Positions 25,260-33,299 of a stretch of DNA of 64,000 bases are shown piece after piece. Position 1 is the stretch's first letter, and each line of letters starts with the position of its first letter. Location: the NCBI RefSeq assembly GCF_900143005.1, contig NZ_FRCS01000026.1, positions 16,796-80,795 of the forward strand, read 5' to 3'. The position numbers were made by a program, and so were the translations under genes. Source of the stretch: Cryptosporangium aurantiacum. Its GTDB lineage: Bacteria; Actinomycetota; Actinomycetes; Mycobacteriales; Cryptosporangiaceae. The notes under the pieces were generated by a model. It was given only the letters and a program-made list of their open reading frames with translations. It did no database searches and was not told where the DNA came from.

Positions 25260-26099
25260 ATGACTACCGACTTCCTCATGACCGACTCTCGGCATGCCGA
25301 CACGCCGGCCAGCACACCGGCGGTAACGCTCGCCAGCGGCGGCGAGACGCTGCTGGGAGTCCTGCACGTGCCGGCGGGCGCCGGGCCGCACCCGATCGCG
25401 GTGCTCCTGCACGGGTTCCCCGGGAACGAGCGCAACTTCGACCTCGCCCATGCGCTGCGTCGCGCGGGGTACGCGGCGCTGGTGTTCCACTACCGCGGCT
25501 CGTGGGGAGTGGGTGGTGCGTGGTCGTGGCGCAACGTGCTCGACGACGCCGCGCAGGCAGTGGCTTCTGTCCAGGAGAACGCCTTCTCCACTGCCTACCG
25601 GTTGGATCCAGGGCGGCTGGCGGTGATCGGGCACAGCGCCGGTGGCTTCGCGGCGTTGATGACCGCCGCTGCCGACCCGACGGTGGGCGCCGTCGTCTCC
25701 GTTGCCGGATTCGACTTCGGCGCCGTATCGGCCGACCTGGCTGATCCTGCGGTCCGGGCGGCGTACGTCCAGGACTGGGACGGAGAGCTCTTACCGCTGC
25801 GAGGCACCAGCGGCGAGGCGCTCGTCGCCGAGGTCGAGGCTGCCGGGCAGTCATGGAGCCTGGCGGGGCTCGCGCCACGGCTGATGGGGCGGCCGGTGCT
25901 GCTGGTGGGCACCGGTCGGGATCCGGTCGCTCCGCCCGACGTGCATCACTCGCCGTTGGTCGAGGCGTACCGGGCTCATCCGGCGATCCGGCTGGAGCAC
26001 CAGGTCTTCCCGACCGATCACGCGTTGTCCGATCACCGGGTAACGCTGGCTCGCTCGGTGACGTCCTTCCTCGACCGGCACCTGCGCCCGGTCGGGTGA
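25260..26099 (+). CDS. Alpha/beta hydrolase (dienelactone-hydrolase-like)
   Basis: A 279-residue protein starting at ATG 25260 behind GGAGGG. The fold landmarks are PIAVLLHGFPGNERNF, the nucleophile elbow VIGHSAGGFAAL, LLVGTGRDPVAPPDVHHSPL (acid) and VFPTDHALSDHR (His). The FHYRGSWGVGGAWSW segment is typical of prolyl-oligopeptidase/DLH-like esterases. It is coupled by GTGA to the following MFS gene; a hydrolase plus transporter under a TetR repressor suggests catabolism or detoxification of an ester. Confidence 0.87.
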   Translation: MTTDFLMTDSRHADTPASTPAVTLASGGETLLGVLHVPAGAGPHPIAVLLHGFPGNERNFDLAHALRRAGYAALVFHYRGSWGVGGAWSWRNVLDDAAQAVASVQENAFSTAYRLDPGRLAVIGHSAGGFAALMTAAADPTVGAVVSVAGFDFGAVSADLADPAVRAAYVQDWDGELLPLRGTSGEALVAEVEAAGQSWSLAGLAPRLMGRPVLLVGTGRDPVAPPDVHHSPLVEAYRAHPAIRLEHQVFPTDHALSDHRVTLARSVTSFLDRHLRPVG

Positions 26100-27232
26100 C
26101 GGAGCCCACCTGGCGCTCGGCCCGCTTGGCGCTGGGCACCGCATCGGCGCTCGGACTCGGCCGGTTCGCCTACGGATTAGTACTGCCGAGCATGGCCGAG
26201 CAGTTGCATTGGGACCTGGCCCGGGCCGGAGTGATGACGACCGCGAATGGGCTCGGGTACCTCGCCGGCGCGCTGGTCACGGGGGCGCTGGCGAGGCGGC
26301 TGGGCGTCGCCGGGACGTTCCGGCTCGGCATGGTGCTGTGTGCGGTCGCCCTGGCCGCGACCGCCGCGACGGTCTCCTATCCAGGGCTGCTCGCTGCGCG
26401 GGTACTGGCCGGCGTCGCCGGAGCGCTGGTATTCATCGCCGGTGCGGTGCTCGCGCCGACCACCGTGTACTTCGCCGGCGCCGGACTCGGGATCGTGCTC
26501 AGTGGCGCGCTCGTCCCGTCACTGTTGGACCACCATCCGGAACGCTGGCCGCTGGCTTGGGTAGGACTCGCGGCGGGCGCCGGTCTCGCGGCAGCGGTGA
26601 GCTGGACCGCCGTCCGACCGACGTCGCCCGCGCCCGGCGGAGCCACCATCACGGTCCGCCGCCTCTGGCCCCTCGCGGTCGTCTATTTCCTGTTCGCGGC
26701 CGGGTACATCGCGTACATCACGTTCCTGTCGGCGTACCTGGTCGGCCGAAACGCCTCAACCACACAGACGACGCTCACCTGGATCGTGCTCGGGCTCGCG
26801 GTGATCGCCGCACCCAGCCTGTGGCAGCGTCCGATCAGCGCATGGCCGGGCGGGCGCGTCCTCGCCGTGCTACTCGGCGTCATCGCCGGCGCGGCCGGAG
26901 CCGTGCTGCTTCGCCCGGGCTCCGCAGTCGTGATCGTGTCCGCGCTCGCCTACGGAGCGACGTTCATGGCCGTGCCCGCTGCGGTCACCGCGCTGGTGCG
27001 CGCGGCTACCCCGTCCGACCGGCTGGCCGGCACATTGGCCCTCTTCACGGTCGTCTTCGCGGTCGGTCAGATGGCCGGTCCCTGGCTGGCAGGGGAGGTG
27101 GCCGACCGCACGACCGCCGACGCCACTCTCGGGTGGACCGTCGCGCTGTGCGGCGCCGGTGCGCTCCTGGCCGCGATCTCCGTCAGACCGGCTGGATGCC
27201 GTCAAGCCCGCGGCCCGCTCGTCGGCCGTTGA
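26096..27232 (+). CDS. MFS transporter, YbfB/YjiJ family
   Basis: A 378-residue, 12-helix permease beginning at GTG 26096, whose TG is part of the hydrolase TGA (GTGA overlap). The start LALGTASALGLGRFAYGLVL with PSMAEQLHW, and the following GVMTTANGLGYLAGALVTGA, are characteristic of the YbfB/YjiJ family. It is probably co-regulated with the hydrolase. A bidirectional terminator hairpin surrounds its stop codon. Confidence 0.88.
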   Translation: MTEPTWRSARLALGTASALGLGRFAYGLVLPSMAEQLHWDLARAGVMTTANGLGYLAGALVTGALARRLGVAGTFRLGMVLCAVALAATAATVSYPGLLAARVLAGVAGALVFIAGAVLAPTTVYFAGAGLGIVLSGALVPSLLDHHPERWPLAWVGLAAGAGLAAAVSWTAVRPTSPAPGGATITVRRLWPLAVVYFLFAAGYIAYITFLSAYLVGRNASTTQTTLTWIVLGLAVIAAPSLWQRPISAWPGGRVLAVLLGVIAGAAGAVLLRPGSAVVIVSALAYGATFMAVPAAVTALVRAATPSDRLAGTLALFTVVFAVGQMAGPWLAGEVADRTTADATLGWTVALCGAGALLAAISVRPAGCRQARGPLVGR

Positions 27233-27242
27233 ACGAGCGGGC
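27213..27242. terminator. Bidirectional terminator hairpin
   Basis: Arms GCCCGCTCGT (27213-27222) and ACGAGCGGGC (27233-27242), a perfect 10-bp stem with a 10-nt loop carrying the MFS stop. It sits between two convergent genes. Confidence 0.6.
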
Positions 27243-27249
27243 GCGTCTG

Positions 27250-28311
27250 CTACCTCTTGGTGTCGCGGACGCGGTCTACCACCGCTCGCTCGATCACCGC
27301 GACGGAGATGGTTGCCGCCCGGCTCTCGGTCCGCGTTCCGAGGAGCGAGTAGGTCTTCGCGTCGAAGATCCATTCCATCTCGTATACCGGATCCAGGCGG
27401 GACTGCGTTCCGCCTTCGGACGGCAGAGCGGCGAGCGCGGTACTCCGCCGGACCACACCGATACCGTGCCGTCCGGCCGCGTCCACGGCGTCCGGCACCA
27501 ACTGGACGCCGGGGATCTGGGCCGCCGCTCGGTACAGCGCTGCGCCCAGCGCCGGCGGCAGCGGACCGTGGCGGACCAGGTCACCGATGATGGTGAATGC
27601 GGCCTGATCCATGTCGACTACCGCGTCCGGCTTGCTGCCTTCGGTCTGGGCGACTGCAGCGCGGATTCGGGCGAGCAGCACGTCGGGATCGGTGGGGAGG
27701 GTGGTCAGGTACTTGTACGTCGGCGACTCGAGGTTCGGTTCGGGGTTTGCCGCAGTCGGCCCGCCCTGACGGTGACCGCGCTTGTCGGCACTGATGTTCC
27801 AACCCGGCTTGCTCCCGTCCGCCGACTCCCAGTACTGGGAGTCGTCGTCGATCGTCGTTGGCTGACCGTCCGACTTTCGACGGGCGAGAATGGAGCGCAC
27901 TTTCATCTCGGTGTAGATGAACTGGTCGTCGCGCACGGACACCGAAGTCCGGTCGGTCACCCACGAGACTTCCCTGAGCAACATCGGGGCGTCGGAGGGC
28001 CGGGCATGGCTGGGCTGGGCCTGGATGGTCGAGTCCGGAGCGCGCTGGGCACCGCGATCGGAGGAGCCGACAACAACGCCCGCACCGACCGCGGCGGCGA
28101 CACCGATAGCGGCCACACCGGCGAGTGCGGGACGCAGCGAGCGACGGCCGGCGCGGCCATGCCGGAGCCCGGCCGCGGACACGTTAGCGCTCTGCAGGGT
28201 TGCGTTCTGCACCGCGTGCCGCATCCGTTGGACGGCGTCCGGTGGCGGTTCGGTCAGATCGCGGCGGATCTCGGCGAGCAACAACTCGCCCCCATTCAGC
28301 TGGTTGTCCAC
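27250..28311 (-). CDS. CU044_5270-family membrane protein, sigma-factor partner
   Basis: A 353-residue protein with a short cytoplasmic N-terminus (about 1-60), one transmembrane helix (ALAGVAAIGVAAAVGAGVVVG) and a large extracytoplasmic domain (about 85-350) containing REVSWVTDRTSVSVRDDQFI, YLTTLPTDPDVLLARIR and IPGVQLVPDAVDAAGRHGIG. This matches the CU044_5270 family that regularly follows ECF sigma genes in actinomycetes, where it may serve as an anti-sigma factor or envelope sensor. It starts GTG 28311, 24 bases after the sigma gene. Confidence 0.82.
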   Translation of the reverse strand: MDNQLNGGELLLAEIRRDLTEPPPDAVQRMRHAVQNATLQSANVSAAGLRHGRAGRRSLRPALAGVAAIGVAAAVGAGVVVGSSDRGAQRAPDSTIQAQPSHARPSDAPMLLREVSWVTDRTSVSVRDDQFIYTEMKVRSILARRKSDGQPTTIDDDSQYWESADGSKPGWNISADKRGHRQGGPTAANPEPNLESPTYKYLTTLPTDPDVLLARIRAAVAQTEGSKPDAVVDMDQAAFTIIGDLVRHGPLPPALGAALYRAAAQIPGVQLVPDAVDAAGRHGIGVVRRSTALAALPSEGGTQSRLDPVYEMEWIFDAKTYSLLGTRTESRAATISVAVIERAVVDRVRDTKR

Positions 28312-28335
28312 GAGTTGGGTCCTTTCGGAGAGGGT

Positions 28336-28911
28336 CTAGACAGAGGGCGCGTAGTGATCCGGCAACGCGTCGCGTAGGCGCGCCTTGGCACGGTGGAGTC
28401 GTGAGCGGACAGTGCCCGGCGGCAGCTCGAGTGCGGCGGCCAGTTCGGGATAGTCCATGCCGGCCCAGACATGGAGCAGCAAGACGTCACGCTGCGTGCT
28501 GGGCATTGCGGCCAGCACGCCCGCGATCGACCGGACGGCCGCTTGCGCATCGATGCGCTCGCCGGCGCGATCGACGAACGGTTGGCTCGCCTGGCGCGCG
28601 AGCGGATCAGTACCGGCGCGGGCGAATGCCCGCCAGGCTCTCGCCTCGGACCGACGCGACCTCCTTAGCAGGTTGGTCAGGATCCCGAATAGCCACGGCC
28701 GTGCGCTGGCCGCCGACGTGTCGTACCGGCTCCGCGCCGTGAAGGCGGCCAGGAACGCCTCGGCCACCAGGTCTTCGGCGGCCTGTGGGCCGACGCGACG
28801 GGCGGCATAGCCGTAGAGCTGGGCGGAGTACCGCTCGAACAACTCCCCGAACCACTCCGGCGGGCCGGTAATGAGAGCCGCGTCGGTCCGGTCACTGAGG
28901 GAGAGGGGCAC
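28336..28911 (-). CDS. ECF RNA polymerase sigma factor
   Basis: A 191-residue sigma-70-family ECF factor. GTG 28911 is chosen because GGAGGG precedes it; the longer frame begins with TTG. Region 2 is FERYSAQLYGYAARRVG, PQAAEDLVAEAFLAAF and RPWLFGILTNLLRR. Region 4 is MPSTQRDVLLLHVWAGMDYP, ELAAALELPPGTVRSRLHRA. It forms a two-gene unit with the CU044_5270-like protein. The target promoters are unknown. Confidence 0.93.
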   Translation of the reverse strand: MPLSLSDRTDAALITGPPEWFGELFERYSAQLYGYAARRVGPQAAEDLVAEAFLAAFTARSRYDTSAASARPWLFGILTNLLRRSRRSEARAWRAFARAGTDPLARQASQPFVDRAGERIDAQAAVRSIAGVLAAMPSTQRDVLLLHVWAGMDYPELAAALELPPGTVRSRLHRAKARLRDALPDHYAPSV

Positions 28912-29136
28912 GGCACCCTCCAATGTCTGGGTTCATGCCCGGTTGTTCACCGCAGAGCCTGCCGAGGTTCCGCCCAGTTTGCGGCGCCGCACGCGACTAG
29001 GGCACCTGCCTCGACCCCGTCCACCCCGCCTAACGGCGGACTATGGCACAGGTCACATTCTCGGACGTCGAGCGGGCGTATCCGGCTCCGACACCCTGCT
29101 GAGACGAGTTCGTCGCAATCCTTCTGGAGGTTCACG

Positions 29137-29739
29137 ATGTCGGACACCACCTGCCACATGTCGATCTCGCTGGACGGCTTCGTCGCCGGGCCCGACCAGA
29201 GCCGCGAGCAGCCCCTGGGCAAGCGAGGGCTGGAGTTGCACGGCTGGCACATCGGCGACCCGCGGGCCAACGACGCCGACAAGATCGCGAACGAGTGGCT
29301 CATGCGCCCGCGAGGCGCGTACGTGATGGGTCGCAATATGTTCGGCCCGATCCGCGGGGACTGGGACGAGGAATGGACCGGGTGGTGGGGCACCGAGCCG
29401 CCGTACCACGCGCCGGTGTTCGTGCTGAGCCACCACGCACACGACCCGATCCGGATGGACGGCGGGACCACGTTCCACTTCGTCACGGAGGGCTTCGACG
29501 CGGCCTACTCCGCAGCGCGTCAGGCCGCAGGCGACAAGGGCGTGGACATCGCCGGTGGGGCCTCGACCGTCCGGCAGGCACTGACCGCAGGTGTGATCGA
29601 CGAGCTCACCCTCGACGTCGCACCGGTCCTGCTCGGTTCCGGCGAGCGCATCTTCGACGGCGTCGAATCGTTCGGGTTCGAACCCGTCGAGGTGCTTCAC
29701 TCACCGCTGGCCACCCACATCCGATACCGCCGCCGCTGA
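29137..29739 (+). CDS. Dihydrofolate-reductase-fold protein (RibD C-terminal like)
   Basis: A 200-residue reductase of the RibD_C/DHFR-like family: MSISLDGFVAGPDQS, AYVMGRNMFGPIRG, HAPVFVLSHHAHDP, VDIAGGASTVRQAL and LDVAPVLLGSGERIFDG are the usual nucleotide-binding landmarks. ATG 29137 follows TGGAGG. It is a stand-alone gene. These proteins bind NADPH, but most have no known substrate. Confidence 0.9.
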   Translation: MSDTTCHMSISLDGFVAGPDQSREQPLGKRGLELHGWHIGDPRANDADKIANEWLMRPRGAYVMGRNMFGPIRGDWDEEWTGWWGTEPPYHAPVFVLSHHAHDPIRMDGGTTFHFVTEGFDAAYSAARQAAGDKGVDIAGGASTVRQALTAGVIDELTLDVAPVLLGSGERIFDGVESFGFEPVEVLHSPLATHIRYRRR

Positions 29740-29869
29740 CCACCCACTTCCTGGACGAGACCGACACCGGCGGCCGGATCGACCAGCAGGGCGAGGCGCT
29801 CACGATCCGCGTCCCCGAAGGCGCGCGTCTGGTGCCCGAGCAACGCGGCAATGGCTGTATCGGACGACC

Positions 29870-30298
29870 TCAGCGCCACCGCTCGCCAGGGGCGAGGACG
29901 TACTTCCGGTAGACGTAGGGCCACGGCACCACCGCCAGGAAGATGACGACGAGAAGGCACGAGGCCGTGTACCCCCACGTCTCGTCGTCCATCCGATCGG
30001 AGAGCCACGCGGGCAGGGCCACCGCGCTCAGCCAGATCACCTTCCAGGCCGACTCGAACAGGAGGAGCGGGAGCATCTTCACGGGGTAGCGAAGGCCGAC
30101 GAACGACAGGAGAGATAACGCCGCCAGGATGCAGTAGACGAGGCTCTCGGTCCCTCTCCAGGACGAGTCGTGGACCAGGACGACAGGCCACGTCTCGATC
30201 GCGAGACCGAACGCGAGCAGGGAGTATCCGAAGCGCAGCGCGTAGAGGCGCGGCACCGACACGTCGATATCTTCCACCGGGGCAGCAGTCGTGGTCAT
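29870..30298 (-). CDS. Small four-helix membrane protein
   Basis: A 142-residue protein with about four hydrophobic segments (LRFGYSLLAFGLAIETWPVV, VYCILAALSLLSFVGL, MLPLLLFESAWKVIWLSAVA, LLVVIFLAVVPWPYVY). The tail YRKYVLAPGERWR is basic. I do not recognise a functional family. It is divergent from the large LuxR-type regulator at 30373. Confidence 0.65.
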   Translation of the reverse strand: MTTTAAPVEDIDVSVPRLYALRFGYSLLAFGLAIETWPVVLVHDSSWRGTESLVYCILAALSLLSFVGLRYPVKMLPLLLFESAWKVIWLSAVALPAWLSDRMDDETWGYTASCLLVVIFLAVVPWPYVYRKYVLAPGERWR

Positions 30299-30351
30299 GG
30301 GCCAACGGTAGAAAGAACGCGGTTGACGCTCATCAGTGGAAGTACTGAGCC

Positions 30352-30364
30352 GGTACTGAGTACC
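30352..30364. promoter_or_regulatory. GGTAC-N3-GTACC dyad before the LuxR-type gene
   Basis: A perfect 5-bp inverted repeat nine bases upstream of the GTG, with a further AGTACTGAG copy at 30341-30349, so TACTGAG is repeated. It may be a regulator site in the gap shared by the divergent genes. Confidence 0.35.
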
Positions 30365-30372
30365 GTCGTGTC

Positions 30373-32607
30373 GTGGTCACCCGCAGTCGACGATCGGGCA
30401 ACCTCCCCGCCGAGGCCACGAGCTTCGTCGGTCGCCGCCGAGAGCTGGCCGAGGCGAGGAAGAAGCTGGCCGACGGTCGTCTGGTGAGCTTGGTCGGGCC
30501 CGGTGGCGTGGGCAAGACGCGCCTCGCGATCCGTCTCGCCACCGATCTCGCCCGCAGGTTCCGGGACGGCGCGTGGCTGGTCGAACTCGGTAAGCTGCGC
30601 GATCCGGCGCTGGTGACCCACACCGCGATGGCGGCCCTCGACCTGCGCGACCAGGCCGCCTCCGAACCGCGTGAGCTGCTGCTACGGCACCTCCGCGACG
30701 CCGAGCTGCTGCTCGTCGTCGACAACTGCGAACATCTGCTCGACGCCGCGGCCGAGCTGGTCGGCGAGGTGCTCCGGGCGGCGCCGGCGGTTCGAGTGAT
30801 CGCCACCAGCCAGGCGCCGCTCCGGGCTGCCGGGGAACACGTGCTGCCGGTGCCGCCGTTGTCGCTCCCGGCGGACGATCCGCTGGAGCGTCTGCGCGAG
30901 AACGAAGCGGTTCGGCTTTTCGTCGAGCGCGCAGCGGCGGCGTCGGGCGACTTCGAGCTCACCGACGCCAACCGGGCGGCCGTGGTGGACCTGTGCCGAC
31001 GCCTCGACGGGTTGCCCCTGGCGATCGAGCTGGCGGCGGTCCGGACCCGGGCGCTCGCCCCCGCACAGATCCTCGACCGGCTGCACGACCGGTTCGCGCT
31101 GCTCGCCGGCGGCACCAGGGCGGCCCTGCCGCGCCACGAGACGCTGCGCACGACCCTCGAGTGGAGCTACGACCTGCTGACTTCCGCCGAACAGACGCTG
31201 TTGTCCCGGCTTTCGGTGTTCGTCGGCCGGTTCACGCTCGACGACGTCGAGGCGGTGTGCTGCTTCGGTAGCGTGCCGGCGGCGCAGAGCGTCGAACTGG
31301 TGTCCTCGCTGGTCGACAAGTCGCTGCTGCAGCGAGAGCATGCTGCGGGCACGACCGTCTACCGCCTGTACGAGACCATGCGCGAGTACGTCGGCTCGAC
31401 GCGTTCCCCGGATGGCCTCGAACAGCGCTGGGCGGACCACTACCTGCGGCAATGCGCACAATTCGGTGCCGAGGGCCGGTACCGGCTGGTGGAGTGGCTG
31501 ACGTGGATCGAGCCGGAGATCGACAACGTCCGGGCTTTGCTGCGGGCGTTATCCGACGACGTGCGCGGCATCGCTCTGGCCACCAGCCTGACCTGGTACT
31601 GGATCACCCGCGCCACGACCGAGGGCGTCCGATGGCTCGACGAGTTGGCTCCCGCGGCGGCGTTGCCGTGGACCTACTTCGCCCGGGGCTTCCTGGCCGT
31701 GCTGCAGAGCGACCCGGTCGTCGCCGTGCCGGTGTTGGAGCGTGGCCTGCTAGCCGCTCGCGGGGCCGGGCAGCCGGACGTCCTGTGCCAGCTGCTCGGC
31801 ATGGCGGCGATCGCGGCGCACATGGCAGGCGACCGTCCGTCCGCCCAACGGCTGCTCGACGAAGCGGTAGCCCTGTCCGCCGGCCAAGACGACGTCGGTG
31901 CCACGTTAATCGTGCACCAGGCGCGGACCCTCAACGCACTCGGAGACGGTGATCTCGACACCGCCCGTTCCGCGGCCGCCGACGGCGCACGGCTGAGTCG
32001 CCGGGCGGGCGATCTGTACAGCCTCACGATGATGCTGGTGAACCAGGGCTTCGCCGCGCTGCGCTCCGGTGACGCCGACGAGGCGGAGCGTCGGTTCGTC
32101 GAGGCGCTGCCGATCGCCCGCCGGGTAGACGACCGGGTCGCGCAGTGTTACCTGCTCGGCGGCTTCGGCGCGTGCGCCGCCTCGGCTCGCGACCCGCAGC
32201 GTGCGGCTCAGCTGCTCGGGGCCATGGACGGGCTGCGTGTCGAGGTGGGTGTGATCATCAACAGTGGAATGGCGCCCGCGCTGTCGTCGGCGACCGTATC
32301 GGCGCGGGCGGCTCTCGGTCCGGCGCGCTTCGAGTCGTCGCTACGCGACGGCCGGCGGATGAGCCGTGCCGACGCGCTGCGACTGGCGCTGCGCGAGGTA
32401 GCCGCCCCGAGCCCGAACGGTCCGTTGGGACCGCGCGAGGAGGACGTCGCCGGGCTGGTGGCCGAAGGCCTGAGCAACAAGGACATCGGCGCGCGGCTGT
32501 TCATCTCCGAACGCACGGTCGAGAGTCACGTGCGCAACATCCTGAACAAGCTGGGCTTCCACTCGCGTGCCCAGATCGCGAGCTGGGTCGCCGCCTCCGA
32601 GAGCTAG
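30373..32607 (+). CDS. AfsR/LuxR-type ATPase regulator (NB-ARC/TPR/LuxR HTH)
   Basis: A 744-residue STAND-like regulator. The N-terminus SRRSGNLPAEATSFVGRRRE is typical. Walker A GPGGVGKTRL and Walker B LLLVVDNCEHLLD are intact, followed by a winged-helix-like region and degenerate TPR-like repeats (about 330-650). A LuxR-type HTH ends the protein (DVAGLVAEGLSNKDIGARLF, ISERTVESHVRNILNKLGF). Such proteins are ATP-dependent activators that read a ligand through the TPR domain. GTG 30373 is the first plausible start. No biosynthetic cluster is adjacent, so the target is unknown. Confidence 0.88.
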   Translation: MVTRSRRSGNLPAEATSFVGRRRELAEARKKLADGRLVSLVGPGGVGKTRLAIRLATDLARRFRDGAWLVELGKLRDPALVTHTAMAALDLRDQAASEPRELLLRHLRDAELLLVVDNCEHLLDAAAELVGEVLRAAPAVRVIATSQAPLRAAGEHVLPVPPLSLPADDPLERLRENEAVRLFVERAAAASGDFELTDANRAAVVDLCRRLDGLPLAIELAAVRTRALAPAQILDRLHDRFALLAGGTRAALPRHETLRTTLEWSYDLLTSAEQTLLSRLSVFVGRFTLDDVEAVCCFGSVPAAQSVELVSSLVDKSLLQREHAAGTTVYRLYETMREYVGSTRSPDGLEQRWADHYLRQCAQFGAEGRYRLVEWLTWIEPEIDNVRALLRALSDDVRGIALATSLTWYWITRATTEGVRWLDELAPAAALPWTYFARGFLAVLQSDPVVAVPVLERGLLAARGAGQPDVLCQLLGMAAIAAHMAGDRPSAQRLLDEAVALSAGQDDVGATLIVHQARTLNALGDGDLDTARSAAADGARLSRRAGDLYSLTMMLVNQGFAALRSGDADEAERRFVEALPIARRVDDRVAQCYLLGGFGACAASARDPQRAAQLLGAMDGLRVEVGVIINSGMAPALSSATVSARAALGPARFESSLRDGRRMSRADALRLALREVAAPSPNGPLGPREEDVAGLVAEGLSNKDIGARLFISERTVESHVRNILNKLGFHSRAQIASWVAASES

Positions 32608-32648
32608 GCGCCTTGCCGGACTTCGCCTGGATCCCGCACGCTTGAGAT

Positions 32649-33299
32649 TCAGGCGCAGGAACCACTCCGCAGATACGCGAGAACCGCGAGGACGCGGCGG
32701 TGGCCGTCCTCGGACTCGGCCAGGTCCAGCTTGAGCATCACGTGCCGGACATGGCCCTCCACCGTGCGTTCACTCACCGTCAGCCGCCGCGCGATCGCCG
32801 GATTGTTCAGTCCCTCGGCCATCAGTCCCAGGACCTCCCGTTCCCGCGTGGATAGGCTCGCCAGCGGGTCGGCGTCGGCGCGTGCCGTCATCAGGGCGCC
32901 GACCACCTCTGGGTCCAGCGCCGAACCGCCCTCGGCCACCCGCGTGGCCGCGGCGACGAACTCCCGGACGTTCAGCACCCGATCTTTGAGGAGGTAGCCG
33001 AATCCGCCGAGGCCAACCAGGTCCGCCGTGTGCGTCCGGTCGATGTGCCCGGAGAGCACCAGCACGCCGACCTCCGGCGACGTTCGCTTGATCGCCAGCG
33101 CGGTGCGCGTCCCCTCGTCGGTGTAGGTCGGTGGCATTTTGACGTCGAGAAGGACCAGGTCCGGATGCTCGTCCTCGATCGTCGGCAGTACCCGCTCGGC
33201 GTCGCCGAAGGCGGCGACGACCTCGTGCCCGCGATCCTGGAACAGACGCACCAGACCCTCGCGCAGCAACAGTTGGTCCTCGGCAATCAGGAGACGCAT
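32649..33299 (-). CDS. NarL/FixJ-type response regulator
   Basis: A 216-residue regulator: receiver with phospho-Asp52 in LVLLDVKMPPTYTDEGTRTA and Lys in GYLLKDRV, then a LuxR HTH (LSTREREVLGLMAEGLNNPA, IARRLTVSERTVEGHVRHVM). The insert PPTYTDEG after the phospho-Asp is typical of one actinomycete subgroup. Its start overlaps the end of the kinase gene by 13 bases, giving a kinase-then-regulator operon. Confidence 0.93.
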   Translation of the reverse strand: MRLLIAEDQLLLREGLVRLFQDRGHEVVAAFGDAERVLPTIEDEHPDLVLLDVKMPPTYTDEGTRTALAIKRTSPEVGVLVLSGHIDRTHTADLVGLGGFGYLLKDRVLNVREFVAAATRVAEGGSALDPEVVGALMTARADADPLASLSTREREVLGLMAEGLNNPAIARRLTVSERTVEGHVRHVMLKLDLAESEDGHRRVLAVLAYLRSGSCA